64,000 bases of DNA from Gluconobacter wancherniae NBRC 103581 (GTDB lineage Bacteria; Pseudomonadota; Alphaproteobacteria; Acetobacterales; Acetobacteraceae). Both the position numbers and the translations under genes were made by a program. The stretch spans positions 1,178,001-1,242,000 of the forward strand of contig NZ_BJUZ01000001.1 of NCBI RefSeq assembly GCF_007988885.1, read 5' to 3'. The notes under the pieces are model-generated. The model was not told the origin of the DNA. It saw nothing but the letters and a program-made list of their open reading frames with translations, and did no database searches. Below are positions 17,472 through 27,083 of the stretch, piece by piece (position 1 is the stretch's first letter; each line of letters starts with the position of its first letter).

Positions 17472-19166
17472 ATGAAAGCGGACAAGACAATCGCGAAAGC
17501 GTGGGTGAAAGCACAGGGACGGGCAAGCCGTTCGCGCACATCCGTCATAACCGTCGTGGGGCTTTTCTCCACATTCCTGGGCATCCTTCAGGGCTGGGCT
17601 CTTGCCAGAACACTGGCCGCCATCCTGTTGCATGATCCAGACCACGTCGCCCCTGCGATCTGCGTATTCCTGCTGGCCTGCGCGCTCCGGACCGGGCTTG
17701 GCGTCCTGCAGGAGATCTTCGCGAGCTCTGCAAGTGTCGCTGCCAGAAGGCGCCTCCGCCACGAAATTCTCGAGCGCATCCTGGCTGAAGGTCCCGCACT
17801 TCTGCGGCGGCGCCACAGCTCAGCGATTGCGGCAACAATTGTCGATCGCGTTGAGGCACTCGAAGGTTATTTCGCGCGATGGCTGCCAGCATCAAGCCTG
17901 TGGCTGGTATCGCAATGGATCGTCGTTGCTTTCGTGTTCTGGCAGAACAGGCAGGCGGGCATTATCCTTGCGATCTGCTGCGCCTCACTGCCGTTTTTTC
18001 AAGCTGTGTTCGGTATCGCTACCGCCGTGGCTTCCCGCCGCCAGTTTCTGGCAATGACACGTCTGCAAACTCGTTTTCTGGATCGCGTCAAAGGTATTGC
18101 AACAATCGTCCTTTCCGGTGGAACAGAGCGTGAGGCGCAGGCTCTGGCAACAAGCGCTGATGATTTACGCAAACGCACGATGAAAGTGCTTCGTATTGCA
18201 TTTATTGCTTCGGCAACTACCGATGTTGCGATGGTGATCGCGCTGGTTTTGATTGTCGTAACGCAGAGCCATGACCTTCTGTCTGCCACGTCCGAATCAA
18301 TGACAGCCAAGGCACTCTTTGCAGTACTGATGGTGCCAGAAGCTTTCGCCTCCTTTCGCGCATTATCTGCTGCATATCAGGACCGCGCGCACGCTACAGC
18401 ATCAGCTGAAGCAATGCATGATCTTGCTCCGATGCCCGCACACGAAAAAAATCCTTCAGCGCACACCCTGCCAACCAGAACTGCGAAGGGAGTAGCCCTT
18501 AGCGCCGAACACGTGTCGTATACTTGGGATCCGACGCGTGGACCCGCCATCCAGAATATCAATTTCCGGCTGTCTGCGGGTGAAACACTGATCCTCGAAG
18601 GCGAGTCAGGTGCAGGAAAGTCCACACTGATCGAGATGCTCCTTGGCTTCATAAACCCTGAAAGCGGGCGAGTTCTTCTTGGTGAGGCAGATATGAACAC
18701 CCTCACTCCACACCAGGTTTCGTCCTGCATCAGTTGGATTGGCCAAAAACCTGTTATTTTCGCTGGAACCATCCGTGAAAATATCCTGTTCGCCCGGCCT
18801 GATGCTTCCGAAGAGCAGATCCTGGCAGCAGTAAAATCAGCAGCAGTTGATGGTTTCCTTTCAACGCTGCCTGATGGCCTGGACACACGCATCGGAGAAG
18901 GGGGCTTTGGCCTGTCAGGTGGGCAGGCGCAGCGTATTGCCATTGCGCGTGCCTATCTCAAGAATGCCCCTCTGCTCCTTCTGGACGAACCAACCGCGCA
19001 TCTGGACCCCGCTACTGAAGCTGAAATTCTCTCCAGCCTGCATGCGCTCTCCGAAGGTCGGACCGTTATTCTGTGCAGTCACTCCGCACAGGCCAGACAG
19101 TTTCATGGCCGTCACCTGCTTCTGAAACAGGGTCAGGTTGCTGCCTTTACAGGAGAAGCAGCATGA
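17472..19166 (+). CDS. cydD: Heterodimeric ABC exporter subunit CydD
   Basis: 564 residues. Six-TM domain (first 320 residues) followed by an ATP-binding domain: Walker A GESGAGKST, Q-loop WIGQKPVIFAGTIRENI, signature LSGGQAQRIAIARA, Walker B LLLLDEPTAHLDP, switch His in ILCSHSAQ. CydDC exports glutathione/cysteine to, or haem-related compounds at, the periplasm, and is needed to assemble the cytochrome bd quinol oxidase. The gene overlaps cydC by four bases (ATGA). No cydAB genes lie in this window. Confidence 0.9.
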   Translation: MKADKTIAKAWVKAQGRASRSRTSVITVVGLFSTFLGILQGWALARTLAAILLHDPDHVAPAICVFLLACALRTGLGVLQEIFASSASVAARRRLRHEILERILAEGPALLRRRHSSAIAATIVDRVEALEGYFARWLPASSLWLVSQWIVVAFVFWQNRQAGIILAICCASLPFFQAVFGIATAVASRRQFLAMTRLQTRFLDRVKGIATIVLSGGTEREAQALATSADDLRKRTMKVLRIAFIASATTDVAMVIALVLIVVTQSHDLLSATSESMTAKALFAVLMVPEAFASFRALSAAYQDRAHATASAEAMHDLAPMPAHEKNPSAHTLPTRTAKGVALSAEHVSYTWDPTRGPAIQNINFRLSAGETLILEGESGAGKSTLIEMLLGFINPESGRVLLGEADMNTLTPHQVSSCISWIGQKPVIFAGTIRENILFARPDASEEQILAAVKSAAVDGFLSTLPDGLDTRIGEGGFGLSGGQAQRIAIARAYLKNAPLLLLDEPTAHLDPATEAEILSSLHALSEGRTVILCSHSAQARQFHGRHLLLKQGQVAAFTGEAA

Positions 19167-20848
19167 GCGGCTCGTTTCTTCCTAAGCATTCCCCGTCGAG
19201 CACGGATGCACCCAAAGCTCTTGCCCGGATACTGCAGGTCTGGAAGCCGCAATACGGTCGCCTGATCACGGGAATCGTCATAGCAGAACTGGCCGTATGT
19301 GCAGGCCTGACGCTCATGGGGCAGGCGGGTGGACGCCTAACAGGTGCGGTCATTGGGGTTGGCGCCGGATACATGCTTTTGCGCGTGGCAGGTGCCTCCC
19401 AGATCGTATTGCGTTACTTCGAACGCCTGTACACGCACGATGCGATGTTTCGTGCGCTCGCGGACCTGCGTGTCTGGTTTTACCGCAAGCTGGCACGCGG
19501 GGCGGCCGCGGGTTTGGGCTTCCAGCGATCAGGAGACCTCCTGTCGCGGCTGGTTTCCGATGTCCAGACACTGGACAATCTGTATCTGCGGATCATCGTT
19601 CCCATGGCCGCAGCCATCCTGACCCTGCCGGTCGTTACTTTCATCTGCCTCAAAGCTGGCATCGGTGTTGGCCTGACAGTCGCCGCGCTTTTCGTCGTTC
19701 TGGCATTCGTCTTCACATTTCTGGGATCGAAACTCTCCGAGCGCTTTGGTCCAGACATTCTTCGTGCCGAGGCTGATCTCCGCGTGGCATCCCTGGACCT
19801 TGCAGGTGGTTTACGTGAGGCGCGGGCATTCGGTGCAGAAGATGTGCTGGCGAACGCAGTGACCGCCCGTCAGGAAGCGTTGTTCGAAGCACAGAAGCGT
19901 CAGGCTGTCAGAATGGCGCTGATGCAAGGACTTGCAGGCCTGACAGCGAAGGCCGGGGTCGCGGCTGTTCTGTGCGCCCTGGCGGGTATCGTCTTTCATC
20001 AGACGCCCCCCATCATTGGCGTCACAGCGCTTTTCGTAGCCATCACGGCTCTGGACAGTGTCACAGGCCTTTCGCGTGCTGGACTGCTGACGGGTCAGGT
20101 CACCCATGCAGCCGAAAGAATTGTGGATATCGCGGACCGCATACCCGCAGTGGCACAAGGGACTGATCCCCTGCCAACATCCCGTGAAATCAGGCTTGAG
20201 AACGTAACTTTTGGCTGGTCCGAAGGGCGTGATCCTGTCCTGCGTAACCTTTCCCTGACCCTACGTCAGGGAGAGCGTGCAGCTCTCATCGGCCCGTCAG
20301 GCGCAGGAAAATCGAGCATTGCAGCTCTTATTCTGAAAGTCGCCGCGCCACAGCAGGGCCGTATCCTGCTGGGCGGCACTGATATTTCACACCTTTCGGA
20401 TGATGCGCTGCGATCTCAGGTTGCCTGGTTGTCCCAGTCCAGCCACCTGTTCGACGATACGATCCGTGGCAACCTGCTGCTTGGACGCACGGACATCACG
20501 GACGCGGATCTGTGGGATGCACTGGATAAAGCACGAATCGCAGATGTCGTCCGAGAACTGCCGGAAGGCCTGGATACCTGGATTGGTGAAAGCGGCTCGA
20601 AACTTTCGGGCGGGCAGGGACGACGGGTCGCACTGGCGCGTGTGCTGCTCTCCAAGGCCCCTATCCTGATACTTGACGAGCCCGCAACAGGCTTGGATGC
20701 GGATACCGAGCGAGCTTTTCTTCAGACCCTCAATGAGGTGGGGGATGGGCGTTCTGTTCTGCTGATAGCTCATCGCCTCACCGGCGTAGAGCGGCTGGAT
20801 CATGTGTGGTGCCTTGATAATGGCCAGGCGGTCTCCCGTTCCAGTTGA
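19163..20848 (+). CDS. cydC: Heterodimeric ABC exporter subunit CydC
   Basis: 561 residues from ATG 19163 (MSGSFLPKHS), inside the cydD stop; the open frame upstream is only overlap. Exporter TM domain with the CydC-like ERLYTHDAMFRALADLRVWFYRKL near its start. The ATPase domain has GPSGAGKSS, LSQSSHLFDDTIRGNLLLG, LSGGQGRRVALARVLL, LILDEPATGLDAD and LIAHRLTGVE. It is the partner of CydD in the cytochrome bd assembly exporter. Confidence 0.92.
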   Translation: MSGSFLPKHSPSSTDAPKALARILQVWKPQYGRLITGIVIAELAVCAGLTLMGQAGGRLTGAVIGVGAGYMLLRVAGASQIVLRYFERLYTHDAMFRALADLRVWFYRKLARGAAAGLGFQRSGDLLSRLVSDVQTLDNLYLRIIVPMAAAILTLPVVTFICLKAGIGVGLTVAALFVVLAFVFTFLGSKLSERFGPDILRAEADLRVASLDLAGGLREARAFGAEDVLANAVTARQEALFEAQKRQAVRMALMQGLAGLTAKAGVAAVLCALAGIVFHQTPPIIGVTALFVAITALDSVTGLSRAGLLTGQVTHAAERIVDIADRIPAVAQGTDPLPTSREIRLENVTFGWSEGRDPVLRNLSLTLRQGERAALIGPSGAGKSSIAALILKVAAPQQGRILLGGTDISHLSDDALRSQVAWLSQSSHLFDDTIRGNLLLGRTDITDADLWDALDKARIADVVRELPEGLDTWIGESGSKLSGGQGRRVALARVLLSKAPILILDEPATGLDADTERAFLQTLNEVGDGRSVLLIAHRLTGVERLDHVWCLDNGQAVSRSS

Positions 20849-20899
20849 CCCGCCCTGCCGCTCAGGGCACCTAGACGCAGATAACCTTACTACGACAGG

Positions 20900-21313
20900 A
20901 TGACAGACATGTTTCGCCTTCCCGTTTCACTTCGTCTCGCGGCTCCCGTTTTTGTCCTGTCCGCTGCACTGGCTGGTTGTGCACAAGACACATCGCGCGA
21001 CAGCTATGTTGTCTTTTTCGATCGTGACTCCGTAACGCTGAACCCGATCGCACAAGCCGTTATCCACAAGGCCGCCGTCGCTGCTCGTGCAGAACATGCC
21101 ACCCATATTCAGGTTGCAGGGTCAGCTGGTGCTAATGGTGACCCGGATGTTCTGAAAGAACTGGCCACTGCACGCGCGAAGGCAGTCGCCATGCGTCTGC
21201 AGGAAGAGGGGATTGAAGGGGCAGAAGTCTCTCAGACAACCACTCCCGACACTGATATCGACTCATCTCACGTCGCACTTCGTCGTGTTTCAATCACGAT
21301 CAACCCCAAGTAA
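20900..21313 (+). CDS. OmpA-domain lipoprotein
   Basis: 137 residues. Signal peptide with lipobox ALAGCAQ (Cys about residue 28). The mature part is a short OmpA-type peptidoglycan-binding domain: YVVFFDRDSVTLNPIAQAVI, a central HIQVAGSAGANGDPDVLKELATARAKAVAMRL and RRVSITI at the end. Such proteins anchor the outer membrane to the cell wall. It is shorter than Pal and lacks some Pal positions, so a Pal-like role is not claimed. It lies 51 bases after cydC. Confidence 0.82.
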   Translation: MTDMFRLPVSLRLAAPVFVLSAALAGCAQDTSRDSYVVFFDRDSVTLNPIAQAVIHKAAVAARAEHATHIQVAGSAGANGDPDVLKELATARAKAVAMRLQEEGIEGAEVSQTTTPDTDIDSSHVALRRVSITINPK

Positions 21314-21325
21314 TTCCTGAGCCCG

Positions 21326-23179
21326 GTGAAAGGTGACAGCCCCGCTTCCCTGAACATTGAGCCCGGATCCTCTCCAGAACATGTTCTGGCAGGGGTATTC
21401 GGCTTTCCGGCATTTCGCGGCCTTCAGTCTGAGGCCGTCGAAACCGTTATGCGTGGTGAGGATGTTCTTGTCCTCATGCCGACTGGCGGGGGAAAGAGCC
21501 TCTGCTATCAGGTCCCCGCACTGTGCAGGGACGGTATGGGCCTTGTTGTCTCTCCCCTGATCGCCCTGATGGACGATCAGGTGGCTGGCCTCCGGCAGCT
21601 GGGCATCCGCGCTGCTGCTCTTCATTCAGAACTCGAACCGGATGAGCGCGGCACCCTGCGCGATGACCTCAAGTCAGGCCGGATCGACATTCTCTACATA
21701 TCGCCGGAAAGACTTCTTCAGCCAGCAACAAGCGCTGCACTTGCACGGCAGAAGATTTCGGTTATCGCGATCGACGAGGCTCACTGTGTGTCGGCCTGGG
21801 GGCATGAATTCCGTCCCGAATATCGCGCATTGGCCTCTTTGCCTGAGCTATTTCCCAATGTTCCACGCATTGCCCTGACAGCGACTGCAGACCCGAGAAC
21901 GCAGAACGATATCCTCTCGGTTCTTGGAATGCCCGATGCACGGGTCCTGATGGCGAGCTTCCATCGCGCCAATCTTTTCGTTGAGGCGCGCCCCAAGGGT
22001 GGCGAAAGCAAACAGCTTCTCGATACGCTGGAAAACCATCGTCAGGGTGCGTCGATCGTCTATTGTGGAAGCCGCAACAAGACAGAGCGGGTTGCGACAA
22101 TGCTTCGGGGCAAAGGCATAACCGCGCTTGCCTTCCATGCAGGCCTTTCACCAATAGAAAAACGCGCCGCTCTCATGCGTTTTCGCTCCGGTGAAGACAT
22201 GGTGATTGTCGCCACAATTGCATTTGGCATGGGCATTGACCGCCCTGATGTGCGCTGCGTCGTCCATCTGGACATGCCCTCCTCGCCGGAAGCATACTAC
22301 CAGCAGATCGGCCGAGCTGGCCGCGATGGGGAGCGTTCGGACACCTTACTTCTCTATGGCGGCGAAGACATGGCCCGCGCGCGACACTGGCTTGAACAGT
22401 CCAATGCGCCTGACAGCGAAAAACGTGTCATGCAGTCTCGTCTGGAGAGCATGATTGCGCTGACCGAAACCACGGGATGCCGGACACAGGCTCTTCTGGC
22501 CTGTTTCGAAGAGACATTGCCAGAACCATGTGGCCATTGTGACAACTGCATCAATCCGGTCTCGACATTCGATGGCACGGAGGCTGCACAGAAAGTTCTT
22601 TCAGCGATCTATAGAACAGGTCAGCGGCTGGGCGCTGTTCATCTGACATCCGTGCTGAGAGGCAAGCTCAATCCAACACTGGAAAGGCATGCTTACCAGC
22701 ATCTTTCGGTATTCGGTGTCGGCAAGGATCAGACTGAAGCCTGGTGGCGTGCGGTGATCCGCCAGCTTATTGCCCGCGGCGCAATCAGAATGCATGGCGA
22801 GCATGGAAGCCTGGGCCTACAGATTGAAGTGGCCAGACCCATCCTGCGCGGGGAAGAACGCATTGCACTGCGTCAGGATCCTGCCCGCACGCTTGTAACC
22901 ACAGTGAAGGCCAGCCAGGCCGAAAACGATGCTCTCGACCCGATGGAACGCATCGTCTTTGATGCTCTGCGGTCTTGGCGATTAACGGAGGCCCGTGAGC
23001 AGGAAATTCCACCTTACGTCATTTTCCATGACTCGGTGCTGCGCGATATCGCGCGCGAACATCCTGCGAGCAAGGCAGAACTCGGCAGCATACGCGGCGT
23101 GGGCGGTTCCAAGCTTGAGCGCTATGGCGATTCCGTTCTCGCCACGCTGCGCGAACTGACCAGTACTGTGACGGCCTGA
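21326..23179 (+). CDS. recQ: ATP-dependent DNA helicase RecQ
   Basis: 617 residues, GTG start. Helicase motifs in order: FGFPAFRGLQSEAVE, Walker A MPTGGGKS, DEAH box IDEAHCVSAWGHEFRPEY, TATADPRT, FAMGID-type motif (ATIAFGMGIDRPDVR) and QQIGRAGRDG. The zinc-binding cysteines (C in TGCRTQALLACFEE, then CGHCDNC), a winged helix and a C-terminal HRDC domain (IVFDALRSWRLTEAREQEIPPYVIF) complete a full-length RecQ. It acts in recombination and replication-fork repair. Confidence 0.96.
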   Translation: MKGDSPASLNIEPGSSPEHVLAGVFGFPAFRGLQSEAVETVMRGEDVLVLMPTGGGKSLCYQVPALCRDGMGLVVSPLIALMDDQVAGLRQLGIRAAALHSELEPDERGTLRDDLKSGRIDILYISPERLLQPATSAALARQKISVIAIDEAHCVSAWGHEFRPEYRALASLPELFPNVPRIALTATADPRTQNDILSVLGMPDARVLMASFHRANLFVEARPKGGESKQLLDTLENHRQGASIVYCGSRNKTERVATMLRGKGITALAFHAGLSPIEKRAALMRFRSGEDMVIVATIAFGMGIDRPDVRCVVHLDMPSSPEAYYQQIGRAGRDGERSDTLLLYGGEDMARARHWLEQSNAPDSEKRVMQSRLESMIALTETTGCRTQALLACFEETLPEPCGHCDNCINPVSTFDGTEAAQKVLSAIYRTGQRLGAVHLTSVLRGKLNPTLERHAYQHLSVFGVGKDQTEAWWRAVIRQLIARGAIRMHGEHGSLGLQIEVARPILRGEERIALRQDPARTLVTTVKASQAENDALDPMERIVFDALRSWRLTEAREQEIPPYVIFHDSVLRDIAREHPASKAELGSIRGVGGSKLERYGDSVLATLRELTSTVTA

Positions 23180-23195
23180 ACCGAGACCTCAGGAG

Positions 23196-23711
23196 TTACT
23201 GAGGGTTAGGCTCGCTACGCGGTGGGGCGTCAGGAGAAGTCACTTCGAAGGACACGGTCACACTGTCTCCACCCATAAAGCTGAATGTAAACGGCACCCG
23301 GCTGCCAACTGCTGGCATCTGAGTGATCCCACTGCACAAAAGATGATAACCCGAGGGCGGGAAAATCATCTTGGAATCATGTGGGAGCGCAAGATGGGAA
23401 AAGAGATTTTCGGTTGCCTGAGTTGTTTCCTGATTACTGTGACGAGCAGCAATTTCATGACAGACCGGCGAGGTTATGCCCTGAAGCAGATGGTCAGCTC
23501 CATCATCATTACGGATCGTGAAATATCCTGAGGCACGCTCTGGGAAATGGAGAGACTGCCGCAATGTGCCATGCAGGACCACGATATGCTGCTGATTTGA
23601 TGCATGATCAGGGGCCGCAACCTGAGTTTGGGCGAAAGCCTGCGGAATTGTCATGCAGGTAACAGCAGCAAGAAGGGTAAAAAGGCGTTTCAACGAAAGT
23701 CTCCCGCTCAT
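23196..23711 (-). CDS. PCu(A)C-like periplasmic copper chaperone, atypical
   Basis: 171 residues. Cleavable signal peptide (RLFTLLAAVTCMTIPQAFAQ). The fold resembles PCu(A)C (DUF461): ASGYFTIRNDDGADHLLQGITSPVCHEI, PPSGYHLLCSGI and the final PFTFSFMGGDSVTVSFEV. PCu(A)C proteins carry Cu(I) on His and Met side chains to cytochrome oxidases. The usual H(M)x10Mx21HxM pattern is not intact here: the Met positions are missing and Cys/His appear instead, so metal binding may differ. It is divergent from nrdR. Confidence 0.72.
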   Translation of the reverse strand: MSGRLSLKRLFTLLAAVTCMTIPQAFAQTQVAAPDHASNQQHIVVLHGTLRQSLHFPERASGYFTIRNDDGADHLLQGITSPVCHEIAARHSNQETTQATENLFSHLALPHDSKMIFPPSGYHLLCSGITQMPAVGSRVPFTFSFMGGDSVTVSFEVTSPDAPPRSEPNPQ

Positions 23712-23798
23712 GTGGATGCTCTATTTGGGTCCAAACGCATGATTCGGTAAACTGCTTCCATCCTCCCGTGCTCCAACGGCAATAGTTCAGGACAGTGC

Positions 23799-24305
23799 AT
23801 GCGTTGCCCCTTCTGCGGAAATGAAGACACACAGGTCAAGGATAGCCGCTCCAGCGAAGACGGAACCGCTATCCGCAGGCGGCGTGTATGTTCGGCGTGT
23901 ACCCAGCGCTTCACGACGATCGAGCGCATCCAGCTTAGGGAACTCACTGTCATCAAGGCAGATGGGCGGCGGCTTCCTTTTGACAGAGACAAACTTGCCC
24001 GCTCCATTCGTGTTGCACTCCGCAAGCGTCCTGTTGAAGAAATTCGTCAGGAACGGCTGGTAAACGGGCTTGTCCGCCAGCTTGAAGCATCCGGTGAGCA
24101 GGAAATCGCATCCCATCATATCGGGGAACTGGCGATGGACGCATTGCGCGAAGTGGATGGGGTGGCCTATGTCCGGTTCGCCAGCGTGTATCGCGACTTT
24201 CGTGAAGTTGAGGCCTTCTCCAAGATCCTTGACGACATGAAGCCTCTTACCGCACTTGAAAGCTCAACCACCGCCCGGGAGACCGGGCCTCAGGAGACAT
24301 CATGA
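23799..24305 (+). CDS. nrdR: Transcriptional repressor NrdR
   Basis: 168 residues. N-terminal zinc ribbon with MRCPFCG and VCSACTQRF (Cys 3, 6, 31, 34), then the ATP-cone domain starting at [22 protein letters not shown]. It senses ATP/dATP and represses ribonucleotide reductase genes. It heads a coupled cluster, overlapping nusB by four bases (ATGA), the usual nrdR-nusB neighbourhood in this class. Confidence 0.97.
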   Translation: MRCPFCGNEDTQVKDSRSSEDGTAIRRRRVCSACTQRFTTIERIQLRELTVIKADGRRLPFDRDKLARSIRVALRKRPVEEIRQERLVNGLVRQLEASGEQEIASHHIGELAMDALREVDGVAYVRFASVYRDFREVEAFSKILDDMKPLTALESSTTARETGPQETS

Positions 24306-24781
24306 CCGCCACCAGCGCGCCCCCAATCCGCACGCCGCGTCGCAGCCGTACCATCGCTCGCGTTGCAGCCGTGCAGGGGCTGTTTCAGTGCGAACAGTCC
24401 GGCGATACGGCTGAAACCGTAATCGACCAGTTCGAACGGCATCGTCGCGTCACGCCGTCGGCTTCTTTCGAGGACGGCCATATTCCTGATGCCGACCTCA
24501 AACTGTTTGCCGAAGTGGTGCGTGGCGTCACGTTCAAACAGGACACCATTGACGCTACGTTAAGCGACGTTCTGCCCGAGCAGTGGCCTATCAGCCGCCT
24601 TGACCCGGTATTGCGCGCACTGCTACGTGCGGCAACCTTCGAGATCGGAACAGAAACGGCCTCACGTATCATCATCAATGAATACATGGACGTCGCACAC
24701 GGCTTCTTCTTTGGCGACGAACCCAAGATGGTCAACGGCATCCTGGACACTCTTGCTCGCCGCCACGACGCACAGGTCTGA
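24302..24781 (+). CDS. nusB: Transcription antitermination factor NusB
   Basis: 159 residues. NusB fold: [17 protein letters not shown] near the N-terminus and the C-terminal [47 protein letters not shown]. With NusE (S10) it binds boxA in ribosomal RNA leaders. Coupled to nrdR upstream and three bases from thiL downstream. Confidence 0.96.
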   Translation: MTATSAPPIRTPRRSRTIARVAAVQGLFQCEQSGDTAETVIDQFERHRRVTPSASFEDGHIPDADLKLFAEVVRGVTFKQDTIDATLSDVLPEQWPISRLDPVLRALLRAATFEIGTETASRIIINEYMDVAHGFFFGDEPKMVNGILDTLARRHDAQV

Positions 24782-24784
24782 TAC

Positions 24785-25732
24785 ATGGCGGGCGAATTCG
24801 ACTTTATCGCCCGTAATTTTCGGCCGCTGGCTGGCCCGGGAGCCTTCGAACTACGCAATGACGGTGCTGTCCTGTCGTCATTGCCCGGCGAAGAGTTCGC
24901 AATCTCGACCGATACGATGGTTGAAGGCGTTCATTTCCTGCCCAATGACCCACCCGGCACGATTGGCCGCAAACTTTTGCGCTGCAACCTTTCTGACCTT
25001 GCTGCCATGGGGGCCAAACCCCACGCTTATACGCTGAACGTTACAATTCCCCGTAACGGCCGATATTCCAAGAGCTGGTTTGACGCATTTTCACAGGGGC
25101 TTGCAGCAGATCAGGATCAATACAGGATCTTCCTGCTCGGCGGCGACACGACATCAATAGATGGCCCTCTGGTACTGAGCGCCACCGTTTATGGCCGCCT
25201 GAAGATCGGAACAGCACTCCATCGGAACTCTGCGAAGCCGGGAGATGGCGTCTGGGTAACAGGGACCATTGGAGATGCCGCCCTTGGCCTTCAGGTTCTG
25301 CAAGGCAAACTTCACGATGAAACTGGTTTCCTTGCAAACCGGTATCACCTGCCACAACCCCGAACGGACGTGCCACTCTATGGCCTTGTCAGTACGGCAA
25401 TGGATATCTCCGACGGCCTGATTCAGGATTGCGGCCATATTGCCCAAGAATCAGGCGTGAGCCTTCACATCAATGCCGCGAATATACCACTCTCCACGGC
25501 AGCGCAGCAGCTTGGAGAGAGCGTTCAGGCGTTATGCATGAGCGGTGGTGATGACTACGAACTTCTCATGACATGCCCCCCACAGAACGAAAGCGCTCTC
25601 GTGGACGCCTTTCGGCTGCATGGCATTATGATCAGCAGAATCGGAGAGGTTGTCCCGGGCTCACAGGTTCGCGTTATTGACGCTCATGGCCATGACATAA
25701 TTTTGGACAAGATCGGCTGGCAGCATTTTTGA
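24785..25732 (+). CDS. thiL: Thiamine-monophosphate kinase ThiL
   Basis: 315 residues. Phosphorylates thiamine monophosphate to the active cofactor, thiamine diphosphate. Motifs: N-terminal FDFIARNFRPL, ISTDTMVEGVHFL (metal and nucleotide binding), LLRCNLSDLAAMGAKP, FLLGGDTTS, MDISDGLIQD and LCMSGGDDYELL, all in the order of the PurM-like family. Third gene of the nrdR-nusB-thiL cluster. Confidence 0.95.
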   Translation: MAGEFDFIARNFRPLAGPGAFELRNDGAVLSSLPGEEFAISTDTMVEGVHFLPNDPPGTIGRKLLRCNLSDLAAMGAKPHAYTLNVTIPRNGRYSKSWFDAFSQGLAADQDQYRIFLLGGDTTSIDGPLVLSATVYGRLKIGTALHRNSAKPGDGVWVTGTIGDAALGLQVLQGKLHDETGFLANRYHLPQPRTDVPLYGLVSTAMDISDGLIQDCGHIAQESGVSLHINAANIPLSTAAQQLGESVQALCMSGGDDYELLMTCPPQNESALVDAFRLHGIMISRIGEVVPGSQVRVIDAHGHDIILDKIGWQHF

Positions 25733-25750
25733 TCTGCCAGCCTCCTACCA

Positions 25751-26944
25751 TCACGCGGGATCGGTCAGAGCCTTTTCATAAAGGCGATGAATCTTATACG
25801 GCTCAGGAACCAGTGATTCGGCCAGACTTCTCATGCCAGTGTCAGAAGCCTGGATCCATCCCAGCTCAACCCATTCATAGGGCAGCGCGCTGCGACGACG
25901 CATGAGCTCCGAAATTGCAAGAGAGGGCAGAAGTGCACCAAGCATCGTTCCGCGAAGACGCCGTGTTACCCCCAGAAGGATGACGCGGGCAGAATGAAAA
26001 CGGTGCGTCAGAAGGCGCGTACCAAGCTTGACCCATCCCAATAAGGACGGAAAACCGTTCAGGTCGCCCGCGATATCATAAAGATTTGGGACAACCAGGG
26101 CCATCGCGACCGGCTCGCCGTCCTGATCGATCTGTACGTAATGCTCGGGCCGAAGCAGTGGCTTCAGCTGGTTGATCATGCTCTGCATTTCGTAGTCCTG
26201 AAGCGGAACGAAATTATATTTCCCACTCCAGGCATCGTTATAAAGGCGGCGCAGAACTTCACCCTGAGACGCAATCTGCTTCTTGGAGAGCCGGTTAACC
26301 GAGATTGATCCCAATCGTCCTTCGCCAATCTGGAGATCGCCCGGAACACGAAAACGTGCTTCCGTTTCGGCGTTCAACTCAAGCCTGTAGCTCAAAAGAT
26401 CTTCGGAAATAGGGAAACCGGCAGCCTCGATAAAGCCACCGAGTTCTTTCGGATGCCAGGGCATCGCAATCATCGGCGGTTCGTCCTGCCCACGCACCAT
26501 CTGTCCGGATTCACCATTTCCGCTCAGTGTGACCGGGCCACGAATGCGCTCCATGCCCTGAAGACGGAGCCACGCTGAAGCTGCGTCCAGTAGCGCGCTA
26601 ACAACGTCGCCATCAGGAAGCGCATCCAGTGCACCAAAGCTGCCGACGTTCTCCCCCCAGTACTGGACGGCTCGATGATCCACGATCGCCGCGATGCGAC
26701 CAACCGGACGGTCGCCGCGCCATGCCAGAAAATATCGTATGCTGGCATGGCGAAAAACTGCCGAACGGCGCGGGTTCAGAAGGTCATTCTGCTCCATGTC
26801 GAGCGGCGCAACGAAACCTGGCATACCCTTGTAGAGATGCCTGGGAAGCGTAATGAACTGTCTGAGCTGCCGGCGCGTCGTGACGGGACGGATGATCAGT
26901 GTGTCCTTCGATGGAGGCATCTGCAGACTATCCGTCGACGTCAT
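25751..26944 (-). CDS. GNAT-fold N-acyltransferase family protein (possible bacterial ceramide synthase)
   Basis: About 397 residues from Met 26944; the frame is open for 23 more codons. It begins IIRPVTTRRQLRQFITLPRHLYKGMPGFVAPL and continues FLAWRGDRPVGRIAAIVDH, the pattern of a long GNAT-like family often mislabelled as a dATP pyrophosphohydrolase. A second acyltransferase-like half follows (EHYVQIDQDGEPVAMALVVPNL). From memory, a Caulobacter member of a similar family makes ceramide; this link is inference and needs checking. It is divergent from an SDR gene. Acetic acid bacteria are known to make sphingolipids. Confidence 0.6.
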   Translation of the reverse strand: MTSTDSLQMPPSKDTLIIRPVTTRRQLRQFITLPRHLYKGMPGFVAPLDMEQNDLLNPRRSAVFRHASIRYFLAWRGDRPVGRIAAIVDHRAVQYWGENVGSFGALDALPDGDVVSALLDAASAWLRLQGMERIRGPVTLSGNGESGQMVRGQDEPPMIAMPWHPKELGGFIEAAGFPISEDLLSYRLELNAETEARFRVPGDLQIGEGRLGSISVNRLSKKQIASQGEVLRRLYNDAWSGKYNFVPLQDYEMQSMINQLKPLLRPEHYVQIDQDGEPVAMALVVPNLYDIAGDLNGFPSLLGWVKLGTRLLTHRFHSARVILLGVTRRLRGTMLGALLPSLAISELMRRRSALPYEWVELGWIQASDTGMRSLAESLVPEPYKIHRLYEKALTDPA

Positions 26945-27083
26945 AGAAAAGAACCTTGGACTTCTGGCCGGCATGCAAAGCCGGGAAAGCGGAAGATGGG
27001 TCCCGAAAAGCACGGGGTCGCGTCACATTGCATGTGAGGGCTATACCCGTTCAACAATTATCCGGCCATGAGAAATAAACACT

